Shown: positions 54,252 through 63,791, counted from the stretch's first letter. The stretch is 64,000 nucleotides of DNA from Gammaproteobacteria bacterium (GCA_040183005.1 JAMPIW010000007.1:1-64000), one strand, 5' to 3'. Program-made: numbers and translations. The notes: generated by a model not told the origin, from the sequence alone.

Positions 54252-55156
54252 CAAACGCCCTACGCATTGGCGTCGACCTCGGAGGCACCAAGATCGAGGC
54301 CATCGCGCTATATGATAACGGTGCCATCCTTGCCCGCCGCCGTTTGCTCACCCCCAGCGGCGACTATAACGGCACACTATGCACCGTCATTGATCTGGTG
54401 ACGGGCATCGAGTCCGAACTTGGCACGCATGGCAGCGTTGGCATCGGCACGCCGGGGGCGGTATCGCGCGCCAGCGGCCTGATCAAAAACTCCAACTCCA
54501 CCTGCCTGAACGGTAAGCCCTTGCATCAGGATCTGGAGCAAGCGCTGGCCCGCCCTGTGCGTATCGCGAACGACGCCGATTGTTTTGCCCTGTCGGAAGC
54601 TATCGACGGCGCGGCGGCGGGTGCAGATGTGGTGTTTGGCGTCATCCTCGGCACCGGCGTGGGTGGCGGCATCGTCGCGCATGGCCGGTTGCTGGCGGGG
54701 CCGAACGCCATCGCCGGAGAGTGGGGCCACAATCCCTTGCCATGGCCGCAGCAACACGAGTGGCCCGGCCCGCCGTGCTATTGCGGCAGGACGGGCTGTA
54801 TCGAAACCCTGCTCTCCGGCCCAGGCATGACACGCGATCATTTTGCGCTCACCGGCGATAGTCTCACGCCGGACGCAATAAGCGTGTTCGCTGCTACGGG
54901 CGATGAAGTATGCGAGGCAACACTCGCCCGCTACGAAGACCGCCTGGCGCGCGCCCTGGCGAGTGTGATCAATATCCTTGACCCGGATGTGATCGTGTTA
55001 GGCGGTGGAGTGTCGAACCTGTCGCGTTTGTATAGCAATGTTCCCCGCCTGTGGGGTAGTTATGTGTTCTCGGATCGCGTAGATACCCGCCTGGTCCCCG
55101 CCCTGCACGGCGATTCCAGCGGCGTGCGCGGTGCGGCATGGTTGTGGGGGAGATAA
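54248..55156 (+). CDS. ROK-family sugar kinase, fructokinase-like
   Basis: A 302-residue kinase of the ROK family. N-terminal GVDLGGTKIEAIAL binds ATP phosphates, IGTPGAVS, NDADCFALSEA and GTGVGGGIV surround the active site, GEWGHN follows, and the zinc site is CYCGRTGCIE. The E. coli relative Mak is a fructokinase; sugar specificity here is not certain. It starts at the btuF stop (ATGA), although the two have no clear functional link. Confidence 0.9.
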   Translation: MTNALRIGVDLGGTKIEAIALYDNGAILARRRLLTPSGDYNGTLCTVIDLVTGIESELGTHGSVGIGTPGAVSRASGLIKNSNSTCLNGKPLHQDLEQALARPVRIANDADCFALSEAIDGAAAGADVVFGVILGTGVGGGIVAHGRLLAGPNAIAGEWGHNPLPWPQQHEWPGPPCYCGRTGCIETLLSGPGMTRDHFALTGDSLTPDAISVFAATGDEVCEATLARYEDRLARALASVINILDPDVIVLGGGVSNLSRLYSNVPRLWGSYVFSDRVDTRLVPALHGDSSGVRGAAWLWGR

Positions 55157-55239
55157 AGCAAGAGTGTATTGACAGGCACGGTGCCATGGATGGACACTTG
55201 CTCGATACAAAAACAATATTTCCTATTGAGGGAGGGTCC

Positions 55240-57072
55240 ATGCGGACGAGTTCAGGTCATGTGTTGCTCGTTGCGGTGCTGTTCAGCCTGATTCTTTCCG
55301 CCTGTGGGGGTGGGAGTAATGAAACGCCGCCGCTTCCTGATACTGTATCCCCCAGAGTTAAAGTGTCTACCCCCCTTGATAGCGCAAAAAATGTGGGATT
55401 AAGGCCCGTCATCACGGCAAGGCCCGTCATCACCGCAACATTCTCAGAGGCCATGAACCCCGCCACGCTGAGCGGCGTCACATTTATCGTGAGCGCGGGC
55501 GGTAGTCTCATTCCGGGTGCGGTTGGAAGCTCCGTTCCAGGCACGATCAGTTACAGTGGCAACACCGTGACCTTTGCCCCTGCCGCGGATCTTGATGGCA
55601 ATGCCCTCTATACGGCCACGATTACCACAGGAGCAAAAGACCTTGCTGGCAATCCCCTGGCGGCGCCGTATGTTTGGCGCTTCACATTGGGCAATAGAGG
55701 GGATGCGGTCGCCCCTCGGATTGTCATGGATGGCAACGGCAACGCAATTGCCGTGTGGCAACAGTGGGATGACGAGGTTCGCTATTGGAGGATTCTGACC
55801 AGGCATTATGATGCAATAGCCGGTTGGGATACCGTTGCGAAACCCATAGACGATGGCAAGGGAGATGCGCGCAGTCCTCAGATTGCGATGGACGGCAGCG
55901 GCAACGCCTGGGTAGTCTGGGAGCAGCACGATAACAGCAGCGCTGCTCCCATCTCCAGCATCTGGGCAAGTCATTACGCCGCTGGGGTGGGGTGGGGCGC
56001 GCCTGCCCTCATCGAGACAGAAATCGCCGATGCACACGAACCCCAGATTGCGGTAAACCCGAGCGGCCAGGCCACTGTCGTTTGGCGCCATGCCGATGGT
56101 CCATTTTTGGAGCAAGGGACCCAGAATAAACGTTATAACGTATGGAGTGTCCGGGCTGTTCGGTATGATGACTTGACATGGAGCGCCGTGGCGTCACTTG
56201 AGACGGATGACGCGAAAGGGCATGACGCATATAACCCTCGGGTTGTAATGGATAGCTTAGGCGATGCGGTTGTTGTATGGCAACAGTCCAGTCTTCCCGA
56301 TGCCACGCCTATCAGCAGTATCTATTCTAATAATAGTAGTTTCTCAGCTGCTCTCAAGAAGCCTATTTGGGGCTCGGCAACACTCGTTGAAAGCAACGAT
56401 GCGGGCGCGGCGATCAATCCGCAGATAGGTTTGGATGGCGGCGGTAAGGTGATTGCCGTGTGGAGTCAATCCGATGGTGCGCGGTATAACATTTTAGCGA
56501 AACGTTATATATCCGGCTCTTGGAGAGGAGAGGTGCCGATAGGAGCCGACAACGCAGGGGATGCATTGGTGCCCAAGATCGCCTTCGATGCCGACGGCAA
56601 TGCGATTGCCGTATGGACGCAATCCGAAGTTGTTATAGCAGACACAAAGGCCCCCGATTGCAAGCCTGTTTCGGTCTTTATCAGGAGCATCTGGGCGATT
56701 CGCTACGATGCAAGTAGTCAACAGTGGGCTGGGCTTCAGCGCGTGGAGACGGACAACAGTGCCTTCGTCAAAAAGGTGGACTCTGAGTGCAAAGTCACAG
56801 CACATGATGCTTACAATCCCAGCATTGCCGCAGATGGTAAAGGTAGTTTCGTGGTGGTGTGGGACCAGTCTGACGACACCCACCATAACATATGGGTCAA
56901 CCGCTATGTTGGCGCTTCGGGATGGGAAAGCGCGGCACTTGTCGAAACCGATGATGAGGGTGATGCGGTTGCCCCTCAAGTTGCCGTGGGTGGCAGCGGC
57001 AATCCGATTGTTGTATGGCAACAGCGCAGGGGTGCGTGGTGGGATGTCTGGTACAACCGTTTAATAAAATAA
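55240..57072 (+). CDS. Lipoprotein with Ig-like domain and eight-repeat propeller
   Basis: A 610-residue lipoprotein starting at ATG 55240 after GAGGGAG. The lipobox is LILSAC near residue 20. A bacterial Ig-like domain (about 40-150; VKVSTPLDSAKNVGLRP, ATFSEAMNPATLSG) is followed by eight repeats of about 55-65 residues, each with a PxIxxDGxGNAxAVWxQ-type motif (for example PRIVMDGNGNAIAVWQQ). Eight repeats suggest an eight-bladed beta propeller on the cell surface or in the periplasm. The next gene is a paralog. Function unknown. Confidence 0.87.
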   Translation: MRTSSGHVLLVAVLFSLILSACGGGSNETPPLPDTVSPRVKVSTPLDSAKNVGLRPVITARPVITATFSEAMNPATLSGVTFIVSAGGSLIPGAVGSSVPGTISYSGNTVTFAPAADLDGNALYTATITTGAKDLAGNPLAAPYVWRFTLGNRGDAVAPRIVMDGNGNAIAVWQQWDDEVRYWRILTRHYDAIAGWDTVAKPIDDGKGDARSPQIAMDGSGNAWVVWEQHDNSSAAPISSIWASHYAAGVGWGAPALIETEIADAHEPQIAVNPSGQATVVWRHADGPFLEQGTQNKRYNVWSVRAVRYDDLTWSAVASLETDDAKGHDAYNPRVVMDSLGDAVVVWQQSSLPDATPISSIYSNNSSFSAALKKPIWGSATLVESNDAGAAINPQIGLDGGGKVIAVWSQSDGARYNILAKRYISGSWRGEVPIGADNAGDALVPKIAFDADGNAIAVWTQSEVVIADTKAPDCKPVSVFIRSIWAIRYDASSQQWAGLQRVETDNSAFVKKVDSECKVTAHDAYNPSIAADGKGSFVVVWDQSDDTHHNIWVNRYVGASGWESAALVETDDEGDAVAPQVAVGGSGNPIVVWQQRRGAWWDVWYNRLIK

Positions 57073-57096
57073 AAGTTCAAAACTAAGGAAACTGTC

Positions 57097-58818
57097 ATGC
57101 CGCTGGCCTCCAGGATTGCATTGCTGGTGATTGTTCTTGTTCTTGCCGCATGCGGCGGGGGCGATAAGGAGCAGCCGCAAATCGGCCCGATACCCGGCCA
57201 CACGGGTGTTGTATCTAACGCGTCGTTTGACCCTCAAATCGCGGTCGACGGCAACGGCAATGCGTTTGCGGTATGGGCCAAGTTCGATGGCACGCGCAAG
57301 AATATCTGGGCCAATCGATATGTGGCAGGTTCCGGCTGGGGCAGGCCGCAGATGATCGAGAATGACAACGCTGGGGATGCCGATCTCCCCCAGATCGCCT
57401 TCGATGCGGCTGGCAATGCGGTTGCCATTTGGCGCCACACCGAAATTGTTACGGCAGGGGTTCCTAATCCTTCGGGGAAGGTTACCAATTGCAAACCTAG
57501 CCGGGTTGCCATCGGAGGTATCTGGGTCAATCGCTATGACGCCATTAAGCAGTTGTGGGCCGGGGCGCAGAAGGTTGAGACAAAAGACAGCGCCGTCATC
57601 GAAATAATCATCAACCCAGATGATTCCGAGTTGTGCAAACTCATAGCGCATGATGCCCAAAACCCACACATTGCCGCAGATGGCAAAGGCAATTTCGTGG
57701 CGGTATGGGAACAGTCCGATGGGGTGCGCAAAAATATCAGAGCCAATCGTTATGATGCCGTTGCGGGGAAATGGGGGGCGACCCCTGATACGATCGAGGC
57801 CAATACGGCTGACGCCAATTCCCCTCAGATAGCCGCAGATGGCAAAGGCAATTTCGTGGCGGTATGGCGGCAAATTGCGGCGAGTAGCGTGATACCCAAT
57901 CAGTACGATAGTGTACAGAATAAACGCTATAACCTTTGGGGTAATCGTTATGATGTGGCAAGCCAGCGGTGGGGCGGGGCAACCCTGGTCAGTGATAATA
58001 CGCTACTGGTGGCGGGCGACCCCAGCAATCCGAATGTTAACGGAAATGCCGATACCCCTCATGTTGCCATGGATGCCAACGGCAATGCCTTGGCGGTATG
58101 GGCGCAATCAAATCATATCTTTGCCAACCGTTATGATGCAGCTACCCAGCTGTGGGGTGTAGCGCCGCAGTTTCCGCAGTCGGTCGAAAATAACCCCGGC
58201 TGGGCAGCTGCTGCTCCACGGATTGCCATGACGGGCGGCGGCGATGCGCTGGTAGTGTGGGAGCAGTATTTTGACAATGATCCCCATGATCATATCCCTG
58301 CGTGGAAAAACATCAGGGCTAATCGCTATATCGCAGGCGTCGGCTGGCAAGCGGCTCAGCTCATTGAAAATGATGATAAGGGCCATGCACTAACACCCCA
58401 GGCCGTCATCGATGCAAATGGCAATGCGATTGCCATTTGGCGTTACGCTGAAACCGTTGTCGCAAAGGTGGAGGATGACCCCAACACCCCTTTCGCTTGC
58501 GACCCTCGGGTCACGATCGGGAGTATCCGCGTGAATCACTACGATGCAATTAGGCAGCAGTGGGTCGGTGCTCAGCAGGTCAGCGTTCAGCGTGTGGGAA
58601 CAGAGAATGATATCGTCATCGAAGAAGTGGGTTCAGTGTGCAAATTCAAAACAGGCCCCAGATACCCCGATGCTTCCAATCCTCACATTGCTTTGGATGC
58701 GACCGGCAACGCCTTGGCGGTATGGAGCCAAAGTAACGGCGTGCGCACGCTGATTGATGCCAATCGCTACGCAGTGGGCGTCGGCTGGGGAAGTGCGGAG
58801 TTGATCGAAGGCCAATAG
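57097..58818 (+). CDS. Lipoprotein with eight-repeat propeller, paralog
   Basis: A 573-residue lipoprotein with lipobox VLAAC near residue 18 and no Ig-like domain. It has eight repeats of the same motif as its neighbour (for example PQIAVDGNGNAFAVWAK, PHIAADGKGNFVAVWEQ), so both proteins share the repeat number. It begins 24 bp after the upstream gene, making a likely two-gene operon that arose by tandem duplication. Ligand unknown. Confidence 0.87.
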   Translation: MPLASRIALLVIVLVLAACGGGDKEQPQIGPIPGHTGVVSNASFDPQIAVDGNGNAFAVWAKFDGTRKNIWANRYVAGSGWGRPQMIENDNAGDADLPQIAFDAAGNAVAIWRHTEIVTAGVPNPSGKVTNCKPSRVAIGGIWVNRYDAIKQLWAGAQKVETKDSAVIEIIINPDDSELCKLIAHDAQNPHIAADGKGNFVAVWEQSDGVRKNIRANRYDAVAGKWGATPDTIEANTADANSPQIAADGKGNFVAVWRQIAASSVIPNQYDSVQNKRYNLWGNRYDVASQRWGGATLVSDNTLLVAGDPSNPNVNGNADTPHVAMDANGNALAVWAQSNHIFANRYDAATQLWGVAPQFPQSVENNPGWAAAAPRIAMTGGGDALVVWEQYFDNDPHDHIPAWKNIRANRYIAGVGWQAAQLIENDDKGHALTPQAVIDANGNAIAIWRYAETVVAKVEDDPNTPFACDPRVTIGSIRVNHYDAIRQQWVGAQQVSVQRVGTENDIVIEEVGSVCKFKTGPRYPDASNPHIALDATGNALAVWSQSNGVRTLIDANRYAVGVGWGSAELIEGQ

Positions 58819-58864
58819 TGCCGGAGACTGGATAGTAAGGGAAATCGCATCGCGCTGGATTCAG

Positions 58865-58947
58865 CCCAGATTGTCCCACGGCGAAATAGAGCGCGTGACG
58901 CCGTTCGTGGTGAGCCTGTCGAACCACGAACGGTCCTTCGACAGGCT
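58865..58947. mobile_element. Truncated copy of MITE family 3
   Basis: Starts with the same CCCAGATTGTCCCACG end and GGCGAAATA, and aligns for about 83 bp with the reverse complement of the 53097-53216 element (shared ACCACGAACGG and CTTCGACAGGCT). The other end is missing, so it is a remnant. A third trace, CCCAGATTGTCC, lies at 63470-63481. Confidence 0.75.
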
Positions 58948-58983
58948 GCTCGATAATTGTCATTTGACCCCAGAATAAATAAT

Positions 58984-59002
58984 GATTATGATTCTCATTC
59001 GT
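58984..59002 (+). promoter_or_regulatory. Predicted Fur box upstream of exbB
   Basis: GATTATGATTCTCATTCGT matches 13 of 19 positions of the Fur consensus. It lies 28 bp before the exbB start, where Fur with iron would block transcription. Confidence 0.6.
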
Positions 59003-59030
59003 TATCTTTGTGGTGTATGGCAAACATTCC

Positions 59031-59459
59031 ATGTCTCTTCTGTCTAATGTTGTCGATTATGGTGTAATTGGCCTGTTGCTGCTGCTCAGTGTCTGGGCGG
59101 TGGCGGTGGCGGTGGAGCGGTGGTCGTTGTACCGCCGCGTGGATGTGCTGGCGTTTGCCAGTGCCCAGTCGCTGGAGACCGAGTTGACGCGCCGCCTCAC
59201 GGTGATCGGCACCATTGCGGCGAATGCGCCCTACATCGGGCTGCTGGGTACAGTGTTCGGCATCATGGTCACGTTTCACACCATGGGCACGCAGGGCACC
59301 ATGGACGTGCGTTCCATCATGGTCGGCCTGAGCATGGCGCTCAAGGCCACGGCGATGGGGTTGGTGGTCGCCATCCCGTGCGTAGCGATGAATAACGTGT
59401 TGCGGCGGCGGGTGAAGGAACTGCTCAGCCGCTACGAGGACGCGCGCCGTGGATCGTGA
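59031..59459 (+). CDS. exbB: TonB-system energiser ExbB
   Basis: A 142-residue MotA/TolQ/ExbB-type proton channel subunit. Start at ATG 59031 (MSLLSNVV). Three membrane segments are visible: about 8-27, 62-85 and 100-125; APYIGLLGTVFGIMVTF and MALKATAMGLVVAIP are typical. It is shorter than E. coli ExbB, as in the small type of this family. It starts an operon with exbD and tonB. Confidence 0.92.
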   Translation: MSLLSNVVDYGVIGLLLLLSVWAVAVAVERWSLYRRVDVLAFASAQSLETELTRRLTVIGTIAANAPYIGLLGTVFGIMVTFHTMGTQGTMDVRSIMVGLSMALKATAMGLVVAIPCVAMNNVLRRRVKELLSRYEDARRGS

Positions 59460-59823
59460 TCTGGACCAGATCAACGTCATTCCCCTGGTAGATGTGATGC
59501 TGGTGCTGCTGGTGATTGTGCTCACCACCGCCACTTTCATCTCCACCGGCCAGATTCCCATTGACCTGGCCAAGGCCAAGCACGCTACGGCCGCAATCGA
59601 GCAACCTGTGGTGCTTACCCTCAAAAACGACGGGGCGCTGTTTTTGAATCAGCAGGCCATCAGCGTGGACGGCCTGGGCGCCGCACTTGGCGCCTATGCC
59701 AAGGAGACCGCCGTGGTGGTGCGCGCCGACCGCACCACGCCGCTGGAGCGGTTCGTTACACTGGTGGATACGGTGAAGGGACTCGGTTATACCAAGGTCA
59801 GTTTGCAGGTGGAGCGTTCGTGA
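59449..59823 (+). CDS. exbD: TonB-system energiser ExbD
   Basis: A 124-residue protein with one membrane segment and the conserved aspartate in INVIPLVDVMLVLLVI (Asp15), followed by a periplasmic domain. Start is a GTG overlapping exbB by 11 bp. It couples proton flow to TonB. Confidence 0.92.
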   Translation: MDRDLDQINVIPLVDVMLVLLVIVLTTATFISTGQIPIDLAKAKHATAAIEQPVVLTLKNDGALFLNQQAISVDGLGAALGAYAKETAVVVRADRTTPLERFVTLVDTVKGLGYTKVSLQVERS

Positions 59824-60581
59824 GCGCGGTATACCCTGAAGATGGGATCATTCCCCGCCGCGGCCATATCAACGGCTGGGGGGTGTCGCTGGGCTTCCAT
59901 GGTGTGGTGGGTGGTCTGGTGATAGCCGCTGTGTTCGTCCTTGCCAAACCCATCGAGCCGCCGCCGTTTGAGTGGGACGTATCCCTCGCCGCAGCCGAGC
60001 AGATCACCTCTGCCTCCCCCGTTCCCGCCCAGCCGCCCGTCCCCCGCAGCGCTCCGCCGCCGGAGGTTACGCAAAAGGCTTTGCCCCGGCAGACGGTGCC
60101 GGTCGTGTCCTCGGCGCCGCCGGCGGCAAGCCGGGCCGATGTACCCGTTCCCGTGCAAGCGCCCACACCTGTCCCGGCTCAGGCCGTAGCCCAGACCGCG
60201 CCCGCGCCAGTTGTCACTGCCGATCCCGTTCCGGCGCGTGCCGAGCCTGCGCCCGCTGCGCTGGCAGTCCCGTCGCCTGCGGTCAATAGCAGCCCTGATA
60301 CCGGCTTGCTGAAGGATTTGTTGTGGCGTCGCATGGATACGCTGAAAAAATATCCTGTTCTCGCCAAGCGCAATGGCTGGGAAGGGCAGGTGTTGCTCAA
60401 GGTCATCCTGGGTGGGGATGGCCGCCTGATCCGGGCGGAAGTGCAGGAGAGTTCCGGGCACGAGGCGCTGGATCAAAGTGCGCTGGAGACCTTGCGTGCC
60501 GCCATGCCGCTCAAGCTGGAAAACCAGTCCTGGTCACAAGTCGCCCTTCTTCTTCCGGTTGTATACCGCTTCGCGCAGTGA
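59820..60581 (+). CDS. tonB: TonB energy-transducing protein
   Basis: A 253-residue protein with an N-terminal anchor (about 25-43), a long proline, alanine and valine-rich linker (about 65-165), and a C-terminal TonB domain (about 170-253) with GWEGQVLLKVILGGDGRLIRAEVQESSGHEALDQSALE. The GTG start overlaps the exbD stop (GTGA). It opens TonB-dependent receptors such as the one next door. Confidence 0.92.
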   Translation: MSAVYPEDGIIPRRGHINGWGVSLGFHGVVGGLVIAAVFVLAKPIEPPPFEWDVSLAAAEQITSASPVPAQPPVPRSAPPPEVTQKALPRQTVPVVSSAPPAASRADVPVPVQAPTPVPAQAVAQTAPAPVVTADPVPARAEPAPAALAVPSPAVNSSPDTGLLKDLLWRRMDTLKKYPVLAKRNGWEGQVLLKVILGGDGRLIRAEVQESSGHEALDQSALETLRAAMPLKLENQSWSQVALLLPVVYRFAQ

Positions 60582-60627
60582 ATTTCCGTGGTTCTTTGCG
60601 CTCCGTGATTGCTTAATAAACGCTATT

Positions 60628-60646
60628 GCAAATCATTCTCATTTGC
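60628..60646 (+). promoter_or_regulatory. Predicted Fur box upstream of the receptor gene
   Basis: GCAAATCATTCTCATTTGC is an inverted repeat (GCAAAT and ATTTGC) with core AATGAGAATGATT on the other strand, typical of Fur sites (12 of 19 consensus positions). It lies 72 bp before the predicted receptor start. Confidence 0.65.
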
Positions 60647-60717
60647 GTTAGCATCCTCATCAGATACTTGTGAGTGGCTGGATTCGACAGCCGTGGTCTG
60701 ACATAAGCAACGAGAGG

Positions 60718-62859
60718 ATGGGTGACGTGTTTTTGCGGAAAAAAATAAATATTGCGGTATTAATGGCGCTGGCGTGTCCGGCGGGTGTGGCGCTGGCGCA
60801 GGATGAAAAGCCTATCAAAGCTCCTACGGTGGAGGTGATCGGCACGCGCGAAGCGCTGGCGAGCATTCCGGGTTCCGCCGAGGTGGTCGACAAGAAGACG
60901 CTGGAAAACAGCCGCGTCTTCACCGCTAGCGAGGCGCTGCGCAAAGTGCCGGGCGTCAACGTGCGCGACGAGGAAGGCTTGGGCCTGCGTCCCAATATCG
61001 GTATTCGCGGTTTGAATCCGACCCGTTCCAGCAAGGTGCTGCTGCTGGAGGATGGCATTCCACTGGCCCACTCACCCTACGGTGACAACGCGACCTATTA
61101 TCATCCGCCCATTGATCGTTTCGAGCGCATCGAGGTGCTCAAGGGTTCGGGGCAGATTCTTTACGGGCCTCAGACCATCGGTGGCGTGATCAACTATATC
61201 ACCCCCTTGCCACCCGCCAAGCCAGGTGGTTCCGTTGCCCTCACCGGCGGCAACCGCGACTATTTCAATGGCCGTTTCAATTATGGCGGCACCTGGGGCG
61301 GCAACGGCCTGTTGTTTGACTACACGCGCAAGCAGGGCGACGGGGCGCGCGATAACACCCATTCCGAGTTAAACGACGCCAACGTCAAGGCGGTGCTGGG
61401 TCTGGGCGCCAATCAGGCGCTGACGCTGCGCGGCAACTACTACAGCGAAGATTCCAACGTCACCTATTCCGGGCTGACCGAGGCGGAATACGCAGCCAAT
61501 CCGCGCCAAAACCCGTTCAAGAACGATTTCATGAATGCCAAGCGCTACGGCGCCTCGGCGACCCATGAATTTGTTTTCAACGACAATGTCATCCTGACTA
61601 CCAATCTCTATGGCTCGATTTTTCAGCGCGACTGGTGGCGGCAATCGAGCAACTCCGGCCAGCGGCCCAATGACAGCGCGGATGCGGCCTGCGGCGGCAT
61701 GACGAATCTCAACACCACCTGCGGCAACGAAGGCCGTTTGCGCAACTACTATACCTGGGGCGTCGAGCCCAGGCTGCGCGTTAATCACGGCCTGTTTGGC
61801 GTGAGAAGCGAGGCAGATATGGGCGTGCGTGCGCACTACGAAACCCAGGATCGCCGCCAGGAAAACGGCAATACGCCCAACTCGCGTACCGGCAACATCG
61901 TTGAGGACAACGAGCGCAAGAACCAGGCCTATTCCGCTTTCGTGCAGAACCGCTTCCTGATCGACGCCTGGACGGTGACCCCCGGTGTGCGCGTGGAGTC
62001 GATCAACTACGAGCGCACCAACCGCCTCGCCAACGGCGGTGCGGGGGCGAGCGGCAAGACCGACCTCACCCAGGTGATCCCAGGTATTGGCGCCACCTAC
62101 AACCCGGTCAAAAACACCACGCTGTTCGCCGGCGCGCATCGCGGCTTTGCACCGCCTCGTACTGAAGATGTCGTCAGCAATACCGGTGGTACGGTCGATC
62201 TGGGTGCTGAAAAGAGCTGGAACTATGAGTTGGGTGTGCGTAGCCAGCCGCGTCCCGGCGTGAGCGCAGAAGCGACACTTTTCCGCATGGACTTCCAGAA
62301 TCAGATCATTCCTGCCAGTGTGGCCGGTGGCGCCGGGGCCGCTCTCACCAACGCCGGTGAGACCCTGCACCAGGGTGCAGAGTTGGGGCTGCGTCTGAGC
62401 AGCGGCGAGGTGATGGATTCGCCGCACAACGTCTATCTGCAAGCGGCCTATACTTATTTGCCCACCGCCAAGTTCACTGGCACGCGCACCAGCAACATCA
62501 CGTCAGGTGTAAATGTCAGCGGCAACCGTCTGCCCTACGCGCCGGAAAACCTGCTGACCACGACGCTCGGCTATGCCCATGCGTCGGGATTCGATGCGCG
62601 TGTCGAGGCGGTGCATGTTGGCGAGCAGTTCAGCGATGATTTGAATACTGTCGCGCCCATCGCCAACGGACAGCGTGGACAGATCTCCGGGTACACCATC
62701 TGGAACGCGGCGGTGAATTATCTGGTCAAGCCGATCAACACCACGGTGTTTCTGACAGTTAAGAATCTCACCGACAAGACCTACATCGTCGACCGCACGC
62801 GCGGTATTCTGCCCGGTAGCCCCCAGTTGGTACAGGCAGGGTTTAAATACACTTTTTAG
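60718..62859 (+). CDS. TonB-dependent outer-membrane receptor, likely for a ferric siderophore
   Basis: A 713-residue receptor. The signal peptide ends near VALAQ; a GTG at 60727 fits the ribosome site (AGAGG) slightly better than ATG 60718. A TonB box-like PTVEVIG follows, then the plug (about 40-160; GLGLRPNIGIRGLNPTRSSKVLLLEDGIPL, ERIEVLKGSGQILYGPQTIGGVINYI) and the 22-strand barrel ending in the C-terminal QLVQAGFKYTF, with a final aromatic residue needed for barrel assembly. The Fur box and the exbB-exbD-tonB genes upstream point to iron uptake. The ligand is not predictable. Confidence 0.9.
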   Translation: MGDVFLRKKINIAVLMALACPAGVALAQDEKPIKAPTVEVIGTREALASIPGSAEVVDKKTLENSRVFTASEALRKVPGVNVRDEEGLGLRPNIGIRGLNPTRSSKVLLLEDGIPLAHSPYGDNATYYHPPIDRFERIEVLKGSGQILYGPQTIGGVINYITPLPPAKPGGSVALTGGNRDYFNGRFNYGGTWGGNGLLFDYTRKQGDGARDNTHSELNDANVKAVLGLGANQALTLRGNYYSEDSNVTYSGLTEAEYAANPRQNPFKNDFMNAKRYGASATHEFVFNDNVILTTNLYGSIFQRDWWRQSSNSGQRPNDSADAACGGMTNLNTTCGNEGRLRNYYTWGVEPRLRVNHGLFGVRSEADMGVRAHYETQDRRQENGNTPNSRTGNIVEDNERKNQAYSAFVQNRFLIDAWTVTPGVRVESINYERTNRLANGGAGASGKTDLTQVIPGIGATYNPVKNTTLFAGAHRGFAPPRTEDVVSNTGGTVDLGAEKSWNYELGVRSQPRPGVSAEATLFRMDFQNQIIPASVAGGAGAALTNAGETLHQGAELGLRLSSGEVMDSPHNVYLQAAYTYLPTAKFTGTRTSNITSGVNVSGNRLPYAPENLLTTTLGYAHASGFDARVEAVHVGEQFSDDLNTVAPIANGQRGQISGYTIWNAAVNYLVKPINTTVFLTVKNLTDKTYIVDRTRGILPGSPQLVQAGFKYTF

Positions 62860-62906
62860 TTTTGCGCAGATGGAGCTGTACTGCCACGGAAGGCAGTGAC
62901 TGACAA

Positions 62907-62939
62907 GGGGCGCCTCCCTCTCCCGGCGCCCCTTTTTTT
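62907..62939 (+). terminator. Rho-independent terminator after the receptor gene
   Basis: GGGGCGCC at 62907-62914 pairs with GGCGCCCC at 62925-62932, with a 10-base loop and seven T after the stem. It ends the receptor transcript. Confidence 0.88.
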
Positions 62940-62967
62940 GTTTATTGTGATATGCACAGGAGGAGTT

Positions 62968-63450
62968 ATGAAGGTCAGATGCATCTGCGCAACCCTTATA
63001 GTCAGTCTGTTCGCGGGCATGGCGCCTGCTGGTGCCTCCCAGGATTGGCGCAAGACGGGATCGGCTGACAAAAAAATCGCAAACCTCGTGGAGGTCATGC
63101 CTGCCACAGGCAATGTCATGATCGAGATGGGTGAGCGCTACAAGAATCTCTATTGGGCGGCCAAGCAAGGACAATGGGAATTCGCCGCATACCAGGCGGA
63201 GGAGATGGAGGAGTTGCTCGATAAACTGAAAATCGTGCGCCCGGAGTTGGGCAAGACGGCGAATGAATTTCTTGGCAGCATGTATCCGCGAATGCCAAAT
63301 GCTATAAAAACCCGCAACTGGGAAAAATTCGCCGCAGCGTTTGAAGATCTGCGCACCGAGTGCATGGCATGCCACGGTAAAAATGAGCATGGCTTCATCA
63401 CTTTGCCCGTCCCGAAAAAAGCGTCCAGTCCGGTGTTGGATATGGAGTGA
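62968..63450 (+). CDS. Small c-type cytochrome
   Basis: A 160-residue periplasmic heme protein. A very strong AGGAGGAG precedes ATG 62968. Signal peptide 1-24 (to AGAS). One heme site CMACHG lies near residue 133, close to the C terminus, an unusual place for a class I cytochrome but common in small class II-like proteins with a helical N-terminal part, as the long alpha-helical stretch (about 55-120) suggests. The helix bundle WEFAAYQAEEMEELLDKLKIVRP supports that. Partner unknown; no other cytochrome genes are adjacent. Confidence 0.85.
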   Translation: MKVRCICATLIVSLFAGMAPAGASQDWRKTGSADKKIANLVEVMPATGNVMIEMGERYKNLYWAAKQGQWEFAAYQAEEMEELLDKLKIVRPELGKTANEFLGSMYPRMPNAIKTRNWEKFAAAFEDLRTECMACHGKNEHGFITLPVPKKASSPVLDME

Positions 63451-63514
63451 TGGGCTGATAGGCTTTTACCCCAGATTGTCCATTAGCCCAAATCCGCGCG
63501 CTTACAAGGTCGAG

Positions 63515-63721
63515 TCAAGGAGCGCAAGCTCCGGACCCAACAAAAATCATTACCTCAGGCTGGTCGATATGGATGAGATTGTAAGGGATGTCGTGCTTTT
63601 CCAGTATATGTTTGATTTTGGATGGTGATTGACACGCTGCGATAGCTATACCGGCCTGACCGAATCGAGCCTCGCGCAAAGAAGCGACGACCCAAGAACC
63701 TTCCGCTGTTAACCGTGACAC
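63515..63721 (-). CDS. Possible small hypothetical protein
   Basis: A 68-residue frame starting with GTG at 63721 (MSRLTAEGSWVVASLREARF) and with plausible codon use. The middle AIAACQSPSKIKHILEK and DIPYNLIHIDQPEVMIFVGSGACAP resemble an alpha-beta fold. The last codons coincide with a GGAGC/GCTCC hairpin. I do not recognise it. A nearby MITE family 3 trace at 63470 suggests a rearranged area, so it could be a gene remnant. Confidence 0.4.
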   Translation of the reverse strand: MSRLTAEGSWVVASLREARFGQAGIAIAACQSPSKIKHILEKHDIPYNLIHIDQPEVMIFVGSGACAP

Positions 63722-63791
63722 GTCAAGTCGCGCGTGACCTCATTTATGCTCAGCGATTGCTTAACCGAACGCCATGAGGGTCGGAGCCCTT

